Below are positions 1 to 5,340 of a stretch of 5,340 nucleotides of DNA, in pieces (the stretch's first letter is position 1; each line of letters begins with the position of its first letter). The stretch covers positions 1 through 5,340 of the forward strand of contig JAKATV010000059.1 in the NCBI GenBank assembly GCA_021818565.1, given 5' to 3'. The notes under the pieces are model-generated. The model made no database searches. It saw nothing but the letters and a program-made list of their open reading frames with translations, and was not told the origin of the DNA. The translations under genes and the position numbers were made by a program. Source of the DNA: Planctomycetota bacterium. Lineage in GTDB: Bacteria; Planctomycetota; Phycisphaerae; WQYP01.

Positions 1-566
1 CGATCTATGTTCTCCGTCACTCCATGGAGGTTGCTTATATCGCGCAGATGCTCGCCGATGAGCTGCGGCTTGACGGTACGCTGGCCCGCCGGGCCGGGCT
101 GCTGCACGACATTGGCAAGGCCATGGATCATGATCAGGAAGGGGGGCACCCGGCGCTGGGCATGGAATTCTGCCGCAAGTTTAACGAATCTGAAGCGGTC
201 CTCAACGCCATCGGCGGCCACCATAATGACATACCTTCCACCACGGTCTATACCCCGTTGATTATGGCAGCCGACGCCATCAGCGGTGCCCGCCCCGGCG
301 CGCGGCGTGAATCGCTGGAACGCTATATTAAACGTCTGCAGGAACTTGAAGGTATTGCCACGAGTTTTCCGCAGGTGCGTCAGGCGTTTGCCATTCAGGC
401 CGGCCGCGAGGTGCGGGTGATCGTCGATCCTGAAAAATGTGATGACGCCAGTGCCCGTCTGATTGCCCGGGAAATCGCCAACCGTGTACAATCTGAACTG
501 ACGTTTCCGGGCGAAATACGTGTGACGGTACTGCGGGAAATACGGGCGGTGGAACTGGCACGATAA
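1..566 (+). CDS. rny: Ribonuclease Y, C-terminal part (5' end outside window)
   Basis: RNase Y is a membrane-anchored endoribonuclease that starts decay of many mRNAs. Only the last 187 codons are here (in frame from base 3, TAA at 564-566); the family is usually a little over 500 residues, so the N-terminal membrane anchor, coiled coil and KH domain lie upstream. Numbering visible residues from base 3, the metal-binding HD domain shows an early His (H6, in RHS), the HD pair H35-D36 in LLHDIGKAMDH, a second His pair H73-H74 in GGHHND, and D91 in AADAIS. The stretch ARPGARRESLERYIKRL, then AIQAGREVRVIV and the closing VTVLREIRAVELAR, are typical RNase Y C-terminal signatures recognised from the family. 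The in-frame ATG at 24 lies inside the conserved HD domain and is not the real start. The frame is intact. recG follows 13 bases downstream, suggesting one transcript. Confidence 0.95.
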   Translation, partial: IYVLRHSMEVAYIAQMLADELRLDGTLARRAGLLHDIGKAMDHDQEGGHPALGMEFCRKFNESEAVLNAIGGHHNDIPSTTVYTPLIMAADAISGARPGARRESLERYIKRLQELEGIATSFPQVRQAFAIQAGREVRVIVDPEKCDDASARLIAREIANRVQSELTFPGEIRVTVLREIRAVELAR

Positions 567-568
567 AC

Positions 569-574
569 GGAAGG
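569..574 (+). promoter_or_regulatory. Ribosome binding site of recG
   Basis: GGAAGG lies 5 bases before the ATG at 580, wholly inside the 13-base gap after the rny stop codon. It supports the ATG at 580 as the recG start. With no room for a separate promoter in the gap, recG is probably translated from the rny message; a promoter inside rny cannot be excluded. Confidence 0.75.
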
Positions 575-579
575 CATCC

Positions 580-2673
580 ATGGCCGGCGAATCAGCACCA
601 TCCACAAGCCACTTGCTGTCTCTGGATTCGCCGGTCCAATTTGCGCTGGGCGTGGGGCCTAAACGAGCGGAGGCGTTTCGCGCGTTGGGCGTAGAAACCT
701 GCGGCGATCTGCTGGATTTTTTTCCGCGTGATTATGCCCAATCTCAGGGACACGTTCCGGTGCAGCAGTTGCAAAGCGGTCAGCTTGCCGGCGTGCAGGG
801 AGAAATTATCCAGACGCGGGCCGTGCGCCGCCGCCCATCGCGGTTTGAAGCGCTGCTGGAAGACGCCTCGGGGCGCTGCGTGTTGACCTGGTTTAATCAA
901 ATGTTCATGGCGGAGAAACTGGTTCCCGGCGTGCGCGTTCGGGCTAGCGGGAAAGTCACATTTTTTAATGGCCGCGCGCAGATACTTCAACCGCGCATCG
1001 AATGGCTGCACGATGACAGTACCGTCGATCAATCGCCTGAGTTAATACCTGTTTATCCGGCCGGCGGCGATTTAAGCAGCCGCGTCATCGGCTCGATTAT
1101 CGAAAAAAATATCCCACTGCTTCTGCCGCATATTCACGAGTGGATTGCCGGTGATCTATTAGCATCCCGACGCTTGATTTCGCGGCGTAAGGCCTATGAG
1201 CTTATTCATCGCCCCGGAGCCTGGAAATTTGTTCAGACGGCCCGGCATTCGCTGGCGTTTCATGAGTTTCTGCTGCACCAGTTGGCCGTGGGCATGAAAC
1301 GTCACCACCAGCAACAATTGGAAAGCGGCCAAGCTCTGCGCACGGATGATGTGGTGGATAAACGCATTCGCGCTTTGCTGCCATTTACCTTAACTGCGGC
1401 GCAGGAACGGGTGATCACTCAATTACGGCACGACCTGGCCGCCCGCCACCCCATGAATCGCCTGGTGCAGGGGGACGTGGGCAGCGGCAAAACCGTTGTG
1501 GCGCTTTATGCCATGCTTTCGGCCGTTGCCGCCGGGGCGCAGGCGGCACTGTTAGCGCCAACGGAAGTTCTGGCGCAGCAACACCTTTTTTCTCTGGAAC
1601 AATTCCTGGCGGGAAGCCGCGTTAAAATTGCCCTGCTGACTGCCGCCATATCTGACGCGGCGCGCAGGAAAACCTTGGCGGGCATTCAAGATGGCTCAAT
1701 TGGTCTGGTTGTGGGGACACACGCTATTTTAACCGATGCGGTGCAATTTCAGAATATCGCCATGCTGGTGGTGGATGAGCAGCATAAATTCGGGGTCCAA
1801 CAGCGGGCGGTGATTCGTGGGCGCTATGCCGCTGTGCATACGCTGGTGATGACCGCCACGCCGATTCCGCGTACTTTGGCCATGGCCGTATTTGGCGATC
1901 TGGACGTGTCAACCATTGATGAATTGCCGCCGGGGCGCCAGCCCATCGCGACGCGCGCGGTGCCTGCCGGCCGACGGGCGGAAGTGTATGCCTATCTGCT
2001 TAAGCAGGTGCAGGCCGGACGGCAGGGCTATGTGGTGCTTCCGGCCATTGATGAAAACGCGGCCGAGCTACGTGGGGCTACACGAACTTATAATGAACTC
2101 AAGGAGGGAGAATTGGCCAATTATCGCGTGGGACTCCTGCACGGGCGCATCGACGCCCCACTGCGGCGCGAGGTCATGGAACAATTCCGCGCCGGCAAGC
2201 TGGATGTTCTGGTTTCCACCAGTATTATTGAAGTTGGCGTGGATGTCCCCAATGCGACCGTCATGATTATTGAACACGCCGAGCGATTCGGTCTGGCCCA
2301 ATTGCATCAGCTGCGCGGGCGGGTGGGGCGTGGCAGTCATAAATCCGCCTGTATCCTGCTGTTTGATAATGATCCACCGGAACCGCCGCCGCGTCTGGCG
2401 GCCATGATAAAATATTCCAGCGGATTTGATATTGCCCAGGAAGATTTGAAAATTCGGGGCATGGGCGAAATTGTTGGAGAACGCCAAAGCGGTCGTCCTG
2501 ATATGCGTTTCCCGGATCTGCTGCTGGACCCGTTTTTACTTCCCGCAGCGCGCGAAGTGGCCCGCGCTATTATTAAAGCGGACCCGCACGTCATCGCCCC
2601 GGAAAATGGCGAGTTGCGTCGGGAATTATCTGCCCGTTTCAAAGAGGCGCTGACTTTGGCTGATGTGGGGTAA
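580..2673 (+). CDS. recG: ATP-dependent DNA helicase RecG, complete
   Basis: RecG is a cytoplasmic superfamily 2 helicase that reverses stalled replication forks and processes recombination intermediates and R-loops. The 697-residue product matches the family's usual length (about 690-700). Domains in order: a helix-hairpin-helix-like start with GVGPKRAEAF (24-33), the OB-fold wedge domain (roughly 60-150), helicase domain 1 with Walker A GDVGSGKT (298-305), the DExH-type box DEQHKFG (399-405) and motif III TATPIPRT (425-432), then helicase domain 2 with motif V STSIIEVGVDVPNA (546-559) and motif VI QLHQLRGRVGRG (574-585). The C-terminal region has FDIAQEDLKIRGMGE followed by GERQSG (616-638), the RecG/Mfd-type TRG region. 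All catalytic motifs are present. Small departures from the common form are Lys for Arg in DEQHRFG and Met for Pro in RGPG. The gene ends with tandem stops (TAA TAA). The start has a good ribosome binding site. Confidence 0.98.
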   Translation: MAGESAPSTSHLLSLDSPVQFALGVGPKRAEAFRALGVETCGDLLDFFPRDYAQSQGHVPVQQLQSGQLAGVQGEIIQTRAVRRRPSRFEALLEDASGRCVLTWFNQMFMAEKLVPGVRVRASGKVTFFNGRAQILQPRIEWLHDDSTVDQSPELIPVYPAGGDLSSRVIGSIIEKNIPLLLPHIHEWIAGDLLASRRLISRRKAYELIHRPGAWKFVQTARHSLAFHEFLLHQLAVGMKRHHQQQLESGQALRTDDVVDKRIRALLPFTLTAAQERVITQLRHDLAARHPMNRLVQGDVGSGKTVVALYAMLSAVAAGAQAALLAPTEVLAQQHLFSLEQFLAGSRVKIALLTAAISDAARRKTLAGIQDGSIGLVVGTHAILTDAVQFQNIAMLVVDEQHKFGVQQRAVIRGRYAAVHTLVMTATPIPRTLAMAVFGDLDVSTIDELPPGRQPIATRAVPAGRRAEVYAYLLKQVQAGRQGYVVLPAIDENAAELRGATRTYNELKEGELANYRVGLLHGRIDAPLRREVMEQFRAGKLDVLVSTSIIEVGVDVPNATVMIIEHAERFGLAQLHQLRGRVGRGSHKSACILLFDNDPPEPPPRLAAMIKYSSGFDIAQEDLKIRGMGEIVGERQSGRPDMRFPDLLLDPFLLPAAREVARAIIKADPHVIAPENGELRRELSARFKEALTLADVG

Positions 2674-2747
2674 TAAGCCTCCCCAAAAAAATGCTGGAAC
2701 AGGGCACTAGTCGCGGAAACCGGAATGCTTGGCTGGGCAGGCTTCTA

Positions 2748-2776
2748 TTGAATCCGACAAGAACCAACGCTATTAT
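2748..2776 (+). promoter_or_regulatory. Candidate sigma70-type promoter for the radical SAM gene
   Basis: A -35-like TTGAAT (2748-2753) and a -10-like TATTAT (2771-2776) are separated by exactly 17 bases, the optimal spacing. Transcription would begin near 2783, giving a leader of about 127 bases before the ATG at 2910. The match is by eye and such boxes arise by chance in AT-rich stretches, but the location just after the recG stop and upstream of a separately spaced gene supports it. Confidence 0.5.
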
Positions 2777-2897
2777 TATCAAAATAATTCCTGCTGCCCA
2801 TTGGTCCGTCGGGACTCTACTATACCCCGCGGAAATGAGTTTGTGGGAATTCACGCAATGCCTTGCCCTGCCAAGATCACTTTTGGCTGGGTTCATC

Positions 2898-2901
2898 GGA
2901 G
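2898..2901 (+). promoter_or_regulatory. Ribosome binding site that decides the radical SAM gene start
   Basis: GGAG is centred well for the ATG at 2910, with 8 bases between. The longer in-frame start at 2691 has no comparable site. From 2910 the protein begins MNVLLLYPEFPETFW, the expected first beta-strand of a B12-binding domain. Confidence 0.7.
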
Positions 2902-2909
2902 TGGCGGCC

Positions 2910-4403
2910 ATGAATGTATTATTGCTTTACCCGGAATTTCCTGAGACCTTCTGGAGTCTCAAACATGCCTTGCGCTTTGTGCGAAAGCGTGCGGTCATCC
3001 CACCGTTGGGCCTCCTGACTGTGGCCGCAATGCTGCCCCCGCAGTGGAATAAACGGATGGTGGACCTGAATGTTCATTCGTTGGCTAGCGCCGACCTCGC
3101 CTGGGCCGAACTTGTGATGATCAGCGGCATGGTCGTGCAGCGCGAATCAGCCAAGGCTCTGATAGCCCGGTGTAAAGCGGCCGGTCGCACGGTTGTTGCG
3201 GGCGGGCCGTTGTTCAGCTACGAACATGAACTCTTCGATCAGGTGGATCACTTCGTGCTCGATGAAGCGGAATTGTCATTGCCACCGTTTCTGGCAGATT
3301 TGCAACAGGGCACCGCTCGTCGATTGTATCGAGCCCAGGGTTTCGCTGATCTTCATACCACACCGGTTCCGCTGTGGGAACTGGCGGACTTGCGCTATTA
3401 CGCCTGCACCGGAATTCAATTTTCGCGCGGTTGCCCCTTCGACTGTGATTTCTGCAATGTGACAACCATGTTTGGCCGCCGTCCGCGCACCAAGACCTCC
3501 GCCCAAATACGCGCTGAACTCGAGGCACTATACCGTTGCGGATGGCGTGACGGTATTTTCTTTGTGGATGACAACCTGATCGGCAATAAGCGCGAACTCA
3601 AGCACGACCTGCTGCCGGTCCTTGTCCAGTGGCAAAAGGAACACGGTCCCTTCACGTTCAACACTCAGGTTTCAATCAACCTCGCGGACGATCCACAACT
3701 GATGACCGCGATGGCCGGGGCGGGATTTGACACCGTCTTCATCGGCATTGAAACACCGGATAACTCCAGCTTGGCGGAATGTTCAAAAAGTCAGAACCGT
3801 AACCGTGATTTGGTGGCGGATGTCAAACGGCTGCACCGCGCCGGACTTCAGGTGCAAGGGGGATTCATCGTCGGCTTTGACAGTGATCAACCGAGTATTT
3901 TCCAGCGGCAAATTGATTTCATACAGAACAGCGGAATCATGACCGCCATGGTGGGGCGGCTTCAGGCCATTCCCGGCACCCGGCTATATGCGCGGATGAA
4001 TTTAGCCAACCGCCTCGTCGGCACCGCCACGGGCGATAATGTGGACGGAACTTCTAACATCGTGCCGGCCAGTGATGCGCTGGCCTTACAGCAGGGATAT
4101 CAGACCATCCTGCGGTCCATCTATTCTTCGAAGCAGTACTACCGCAGACTTCGTACTTTCCTTAATGAGTATCACGCACCGCCGGTGCAGACACGTTTGA
4201 CGTTCCGGCGGGTCTTGGCTGGCGCGCTGGCCACCTGGCGACTGGGGTTTACCAGCAAAGAGCGCTTTGACTACTGGAGAATGCTGCTCTGGACTAGCTT
4301 GCATCGGCCACGAAATTTGCCATTGGCTATTCAACTGGTTATATGCGGTTACCACTACCGCCGGATTTCCGAAAGGCTGGTCCCCGGAGGCCTGAAATCC
4401 TGA
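2910..4403 (+). CDS. B12-binding-domain radical SAM protein, DUF4070 type, substrate unknown
   Basis: The 497-residue product has the layout of cobalamin-dependent (class B-like) radical SAM enzymes, many of which are methyltransferases. Residues 1 to about 130 look like a B12-binding Rossmann fold: MNVLLLYPEFP, VDLNV (51-55), MISGMVVQRESA (70-81) and VVAGGP (95-100). The usual DxHxxG cobalamin ligand motif is not seen, as in hopanoid methylase HpnP-like relatives. The radical SAM core has C175, C179 and C182 in RGCPFDCDFC, which bind the 4Fe-4S cluster, then IFFVDDN (216-222), FIGIETP (277-283) and GGFIVGFDSD (317-326). The C-terminal part (about 370-497), including QAIPGTRLY, NNVDGTSN-like residues and an Arg/Trp/Tyr-rich tail, fits DUF4070. 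The reaction and substrate are not determined; lipid modification is one possibility by analogy with HpnP. The start at 2910 is chosen over an in-frame ATG at 2691 because of its ribosome binding site and family-typical N-terminus. It appears to be its own transcription unit. Confidence 0.92.
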   Translation: MNVLLLYPEFPETFWSLKHALRFVRKRAVIPPLGLLTVAAMLPPQWNKRMVDLNVHSLASADLAWAELVMISGMVVQRESAKALIARCKAAGRTVVAGGPLFSYEHELFDQVDHFVLDEAELSLPPFLADLQQGTARRLYRAQGFADLHTTPVPLWELADLRYYACTGIQFSRGCPFDCDFCNVTTMFGRRPRTKTSAQIRAELEALYRCGWRDGIFFVDDNLIGNKRELKHDLLPVLVQWQKEHGPFTFNTQVSINLADDPQLMTAMAGAGFDTVFIGIETPDNSSLAECSKSQNRNRDLVADVKRLHRAGLQVQGGFIVGFDSDQPSIFQRQIDFIQNSGIMTAMVGRLQAIPGTRLYARMNLANRLVGTATGDNVDGTSNIVPASDALALQQGYQTILRSIYSSKQYYRRLRTFLNEYHAPPVQTRLTFRRVLAGALATWRLGFTSKERFDYWRMLLWTSLHRPRNLPLAIQLVICGYHYRRISERLVPGGLKS

Positions 4404-4588
4404 AAAGCAGCGCAACGGAATTCATGGGCGGATATCGCGGCCCAATACACCGCTGTCGGTGACTCGGAACGTGGCGGAAATATATGGGGCCGCCGAAAAG
4501 GTTCACCTATCAGAGTGGCTCCCTGTTCCTTTATGCGCTGGCATTCTTAAAAAAGCCATGCGATACTATTGGTCCCAATGGATGACGG

Positions 4589-4614
4589 CTTTGTCCGGTC
4601 GTGCCGGGCATAAG
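4589..4614 (+). other. Intergenic hairpin without T tract
   Basis: The arms CTTTGTCCGG (4589-4598) and CCGGGCA-t-AAG (4604-4614) can form about 10 base pairs with one G-U pair and one bulged T (4611), around a 5-base loop (tcgtg). It lies about 185 bases after the radical SAM stop and 174 before the GH2 start. No T run follows on either strand, so it is not a standard intrinsic terminator; it could stabilise the 3' end of the upstream message or be chance. Confidence 0.35.
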
Positions 4615-4776
4615 GGGCAAGTATCAGCAGGGGTATGGGTTAGAATTGACGCGCCACAGAAATTGCTTCCCGAATCCCACTGAGTTTGATCGTCGGCGGC
4701 TGTACCGTACCAACGGGCATTGAGCTGTAAGTATGCGCAAGCAGGCATTTGCCGGATGTCCAAGAGGTAAAAAAAA

Positions 4777-4780
4777 GGAA
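4777..4780 (+). promoter_or_regulatory. Ribosome binding site of the GH2 gene
   Basis: GGAA, inside an A-rich tract (AAAAAAAAGGAAAA, starting at 4769), lies 8 bases before the ATG at 4789. An in-frame TAA at 4768-4770 rules out any start further upstream, so 4789 is the furthest possible ATG. The A-rich surroundings probably keep the start region unstructured. Confidence 0.65.
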
Positions 4781-4788
4781 AATATTCA

Positions 4789-5340
4789 ATGTCAAAGACC
4801 AGTAGAGTTCACGTTGTGCCTTCTGTGCCCGGTAAAATAAAGGGTTATTCAGGTGCCGCACGGGTGCAGTCACGATTAGGCCGCAGCGTTATAGCCCCAA
4901 TATTGCTTTTGGCTGTGTTGCTCCTTATGCCGCACAGTGCGGCGGCTTCCCCGCGGTCGCGTATGAACTTGGACTTTCATTGGCGCTGGCATCGGGCGAA
5001 CAAACCATCTCCTGTTCCCCCGGTCAATGCTTCGTGGCGCAAAGTTCAGATTCCCAATGATTATATTGTGCGGGGAAAATTTTCCCGCCACGCCAACAGG
5101 GGCCACGGATCCCTGGCGGTTTATCCCGCCTGGTATCAACGCACCTTTACGCTGCCGATTTCGGATAAGGGCAAAATGCTATGGCTCTATTTTGAGGGCG
5201 TGTACCGCGATGCACATGTATATATTAATGGCCACCTGGTGGGCCAACACCCGGGCGGATATACCGGCTTTCGCCTGAACATCACCAAGTTCGTTCATTT
5301 CAACAAAGCCAATACGCTGGCGGTTTATGTCAATCCCACC
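4789..5340 (+). CDS. Exported glycoside hydrolase family 2 protein, N-terminal part (3' end outside window)
   Basis: The first 184 codons are present and open to the window edge; GH2 enzymes are commonly 600-1000 residues or more, so the central Ig-like and catalytic TIM-barrel domains lie beyond. GH2 includes beta-galactosidases, beta-glucuronidases and beta-mannosidases; the catalytic glutamates are not visible, so the specificity is unknown, with beta-galactosidase-like the first guess. Residues 1-53 look like a signal peptide with an unusually long basic n-region, R29 and R32 before a hydrophobic core (about 33-47), and an Ala-rich cleavage site after SAAA (50-53). No lipobox Cys is present, so it should be periplasmic or secreted. 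The mature start resembles the GH2 sugar-binding jelly-roll domain: ASWRKVQIPNDY, then AVYPAWYQRTFTLP, LYFEGVYRDAHVYINGHLVG, GYTGFR and NTLAVYVNPT. A GTG at codon 26 would give a more ordinary signal peptide, but the ATG has the better ribosome binding site. Confidence 0.9.
   Translation, partial: MSKTSRVHVVPSVPGKIKGYSGAARVQSRLGRSVIAPILLLAVLLLMPHSAAASPRSRMNLDFHWRWHRANKPSPVPPVNASWRKVQIPNDYIVRGKFSRHANRGHGSLAVYPAWYQRTFTLPISDKGKMLWLYFEGVYRDAHVYINGHLVGQHPGGYTGFRLNITKFVHFNKANTLAVYVNPT

Larger units (their letters stand above)
2674..2909. other. Intergenic region between recG and the radical SAM gene
   Basis: These 236 bases carry no convincing gene. The frame of the downstream gene stays open back to an ATG at 2691, but that start lacks a ribosome binding site and the added 73 residues resemble no N-terminus of this family. 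A short GGGG/CCCC dyad at the recG end (2666-2685) is followed by A, not T, so it is not an intrinsic terminator. A small hairpin, GTCC-gtcg-GGAC, lies at 2804-2815. I saw no cobalamin, SAM or other riboswitch consensus. The main signal is the promoter candidate at 2748-2776. Confidence 0.6.
4404..4788. other. Gene-free stretch between the radical SAM and GH2 genes
   Basis: These 385 bases hold no gene I can support. A 74-codon frame from a GTG at 4459 has no clear ribosome binding site and no recognisable motif. A 5-bp TGGGC/GCCCA dyad (4425-4444) follows the radical SAM stop but lacks a T run, so no intrinsic terminator is evident. A stronger hairpin is at 4589-4614 and a weak dyad at 4720-4740. 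No tRNA T-loop consensus was seen. A TTGACG at 4646-4651 has no fitting -10 box 16-18 bases on, so the GH2 promoter is not identified; a non-sigma70-like promoter, such as those of Bacteroidetes-like or alternative sigma factors, would be missed. Confidence 0.6.

Noticed and set aside
2666..2685. TGGGG/CCCCA dyad at the recG end, considered as a terminator.
   Set aside because: It has only 5 pairs with a 10-base loop and is followed by A residues instead of T, so it cannot be an intrinsic terminator for recG.
2801..2826. TTGGTC and TATACC as a second promoter before the radical SAM gene.
   Set aside because: The spacer is only 14 bases, too short for a sigma70-type promoter.
2684..2909. Cobalamin or SAM riboswitch before the radical SAM gene.
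   Set aside because: No B12-box-like GCCACTG or SAM-box consensus could be found by eye.
2639..2911. Reverse-strand 90-codon frame with a hydrophobic stretch (WAAGIILIIIALVLVGF) resembling a membrane segment, starting at the same CATG as the radical SAM gene.
   Set aside because: There is no ribosome binding site on that strand, it runs into the 3' end of recG, and the hydrophobic run is what an AT-rich antisense stretch would give. No family resemblance was seen.
4425..4444. TGGGC/GCCCA dyad after the radical SAM gene, considered as a terminator.
   Set aside because: The stem is short and no T run follows.
4536..4566. TGGC/GCCA dyad and repeated ATGCG around an A-rich loop.
   Set aside because: The paired arms are very short and the 12-base loop is large; this is within chance expectation.
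4459..4683. A 74-codon + strand frame from GTG in the intergenic gap.
   Set aside because: It has no convincing ribosome binding site, no recognisable motif and an unremarkable length for chance. It could be revisited if relatives conserve it.
4566..4873. Overlapping reverse-strand frames across the gap and the GH2 leader.
   Set aside because: They overlap a well-supported + strand gene, have no recognisable domains and lack clear start signals.

Overview
This is a bacterial chromosomal segment, moderately GC-rich, with every supported gene on the + strand. From start to end it holds the 3' end of an RNase Y gene (rny), a complete recG, a complete gene for a B12-binding-type radical SAM protein of unknown substrate, and the 5' end of an exported glycoside hydrolase family 2 (GH2) enzyme. 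RNase Y is absent from many proteobacteria and common in Firmicutes, the Planctomycetes-Verrucomicrobia group, Acidobacteriota and others. Together with an exported GH2 enzyme and the DUF4070-type radical SAM protein, this suggests a free-living polysaccharide-using bacterium, perhaps Verrucomicrobiota or Acidobacteriota. That placement is inference only; no rRNA or other phylogenetic marker is present.

Layout. Positions 1-566 are the end of rny, covering most of its HD catalytic domain and the conserved C-terminal region. After a 13-base gap carrying a clear ribosome binding site, recG occupies 580-2673; the two are very probably co-transcribed. Positions 2674-2909 are a 236-base intergenic region with a good sigma70-like promoter candidate (2748-2776), which would give the next gene its own start and a leader of about 127 bases. 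The radical SAM gene runs 2910-4403. Positions 4404-4788 are 385 bases without a convincing gene; they hold a bulged hairpin and a weak dyad. The GH2 gene begins at 4789 and leaves the window at 5340 with its reading frame still open.

Functionally, rny (RNA turnover at the membrane) and recG (remodelling of stalled forks and recombination intermediates) are housekeeping genes. The radical SAM protein probably performs cobalamin-dependent radical chemistry, possibly methylation, on an unidentified substrate. The GH2 protein has a signal peptide and should act outside the cytoplasm on a beta-linked sugar. Nothing shows that the last two genes act in one pathway with each other or with rny-recG.

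I looked for a novel system (defence genes, repeats, CRISPR, mobile elements, structured RNAs) and found none that the sequence supports. The most open questions are the substrate of the radical SAM protein and the function, if any, of the two intergenic regions.
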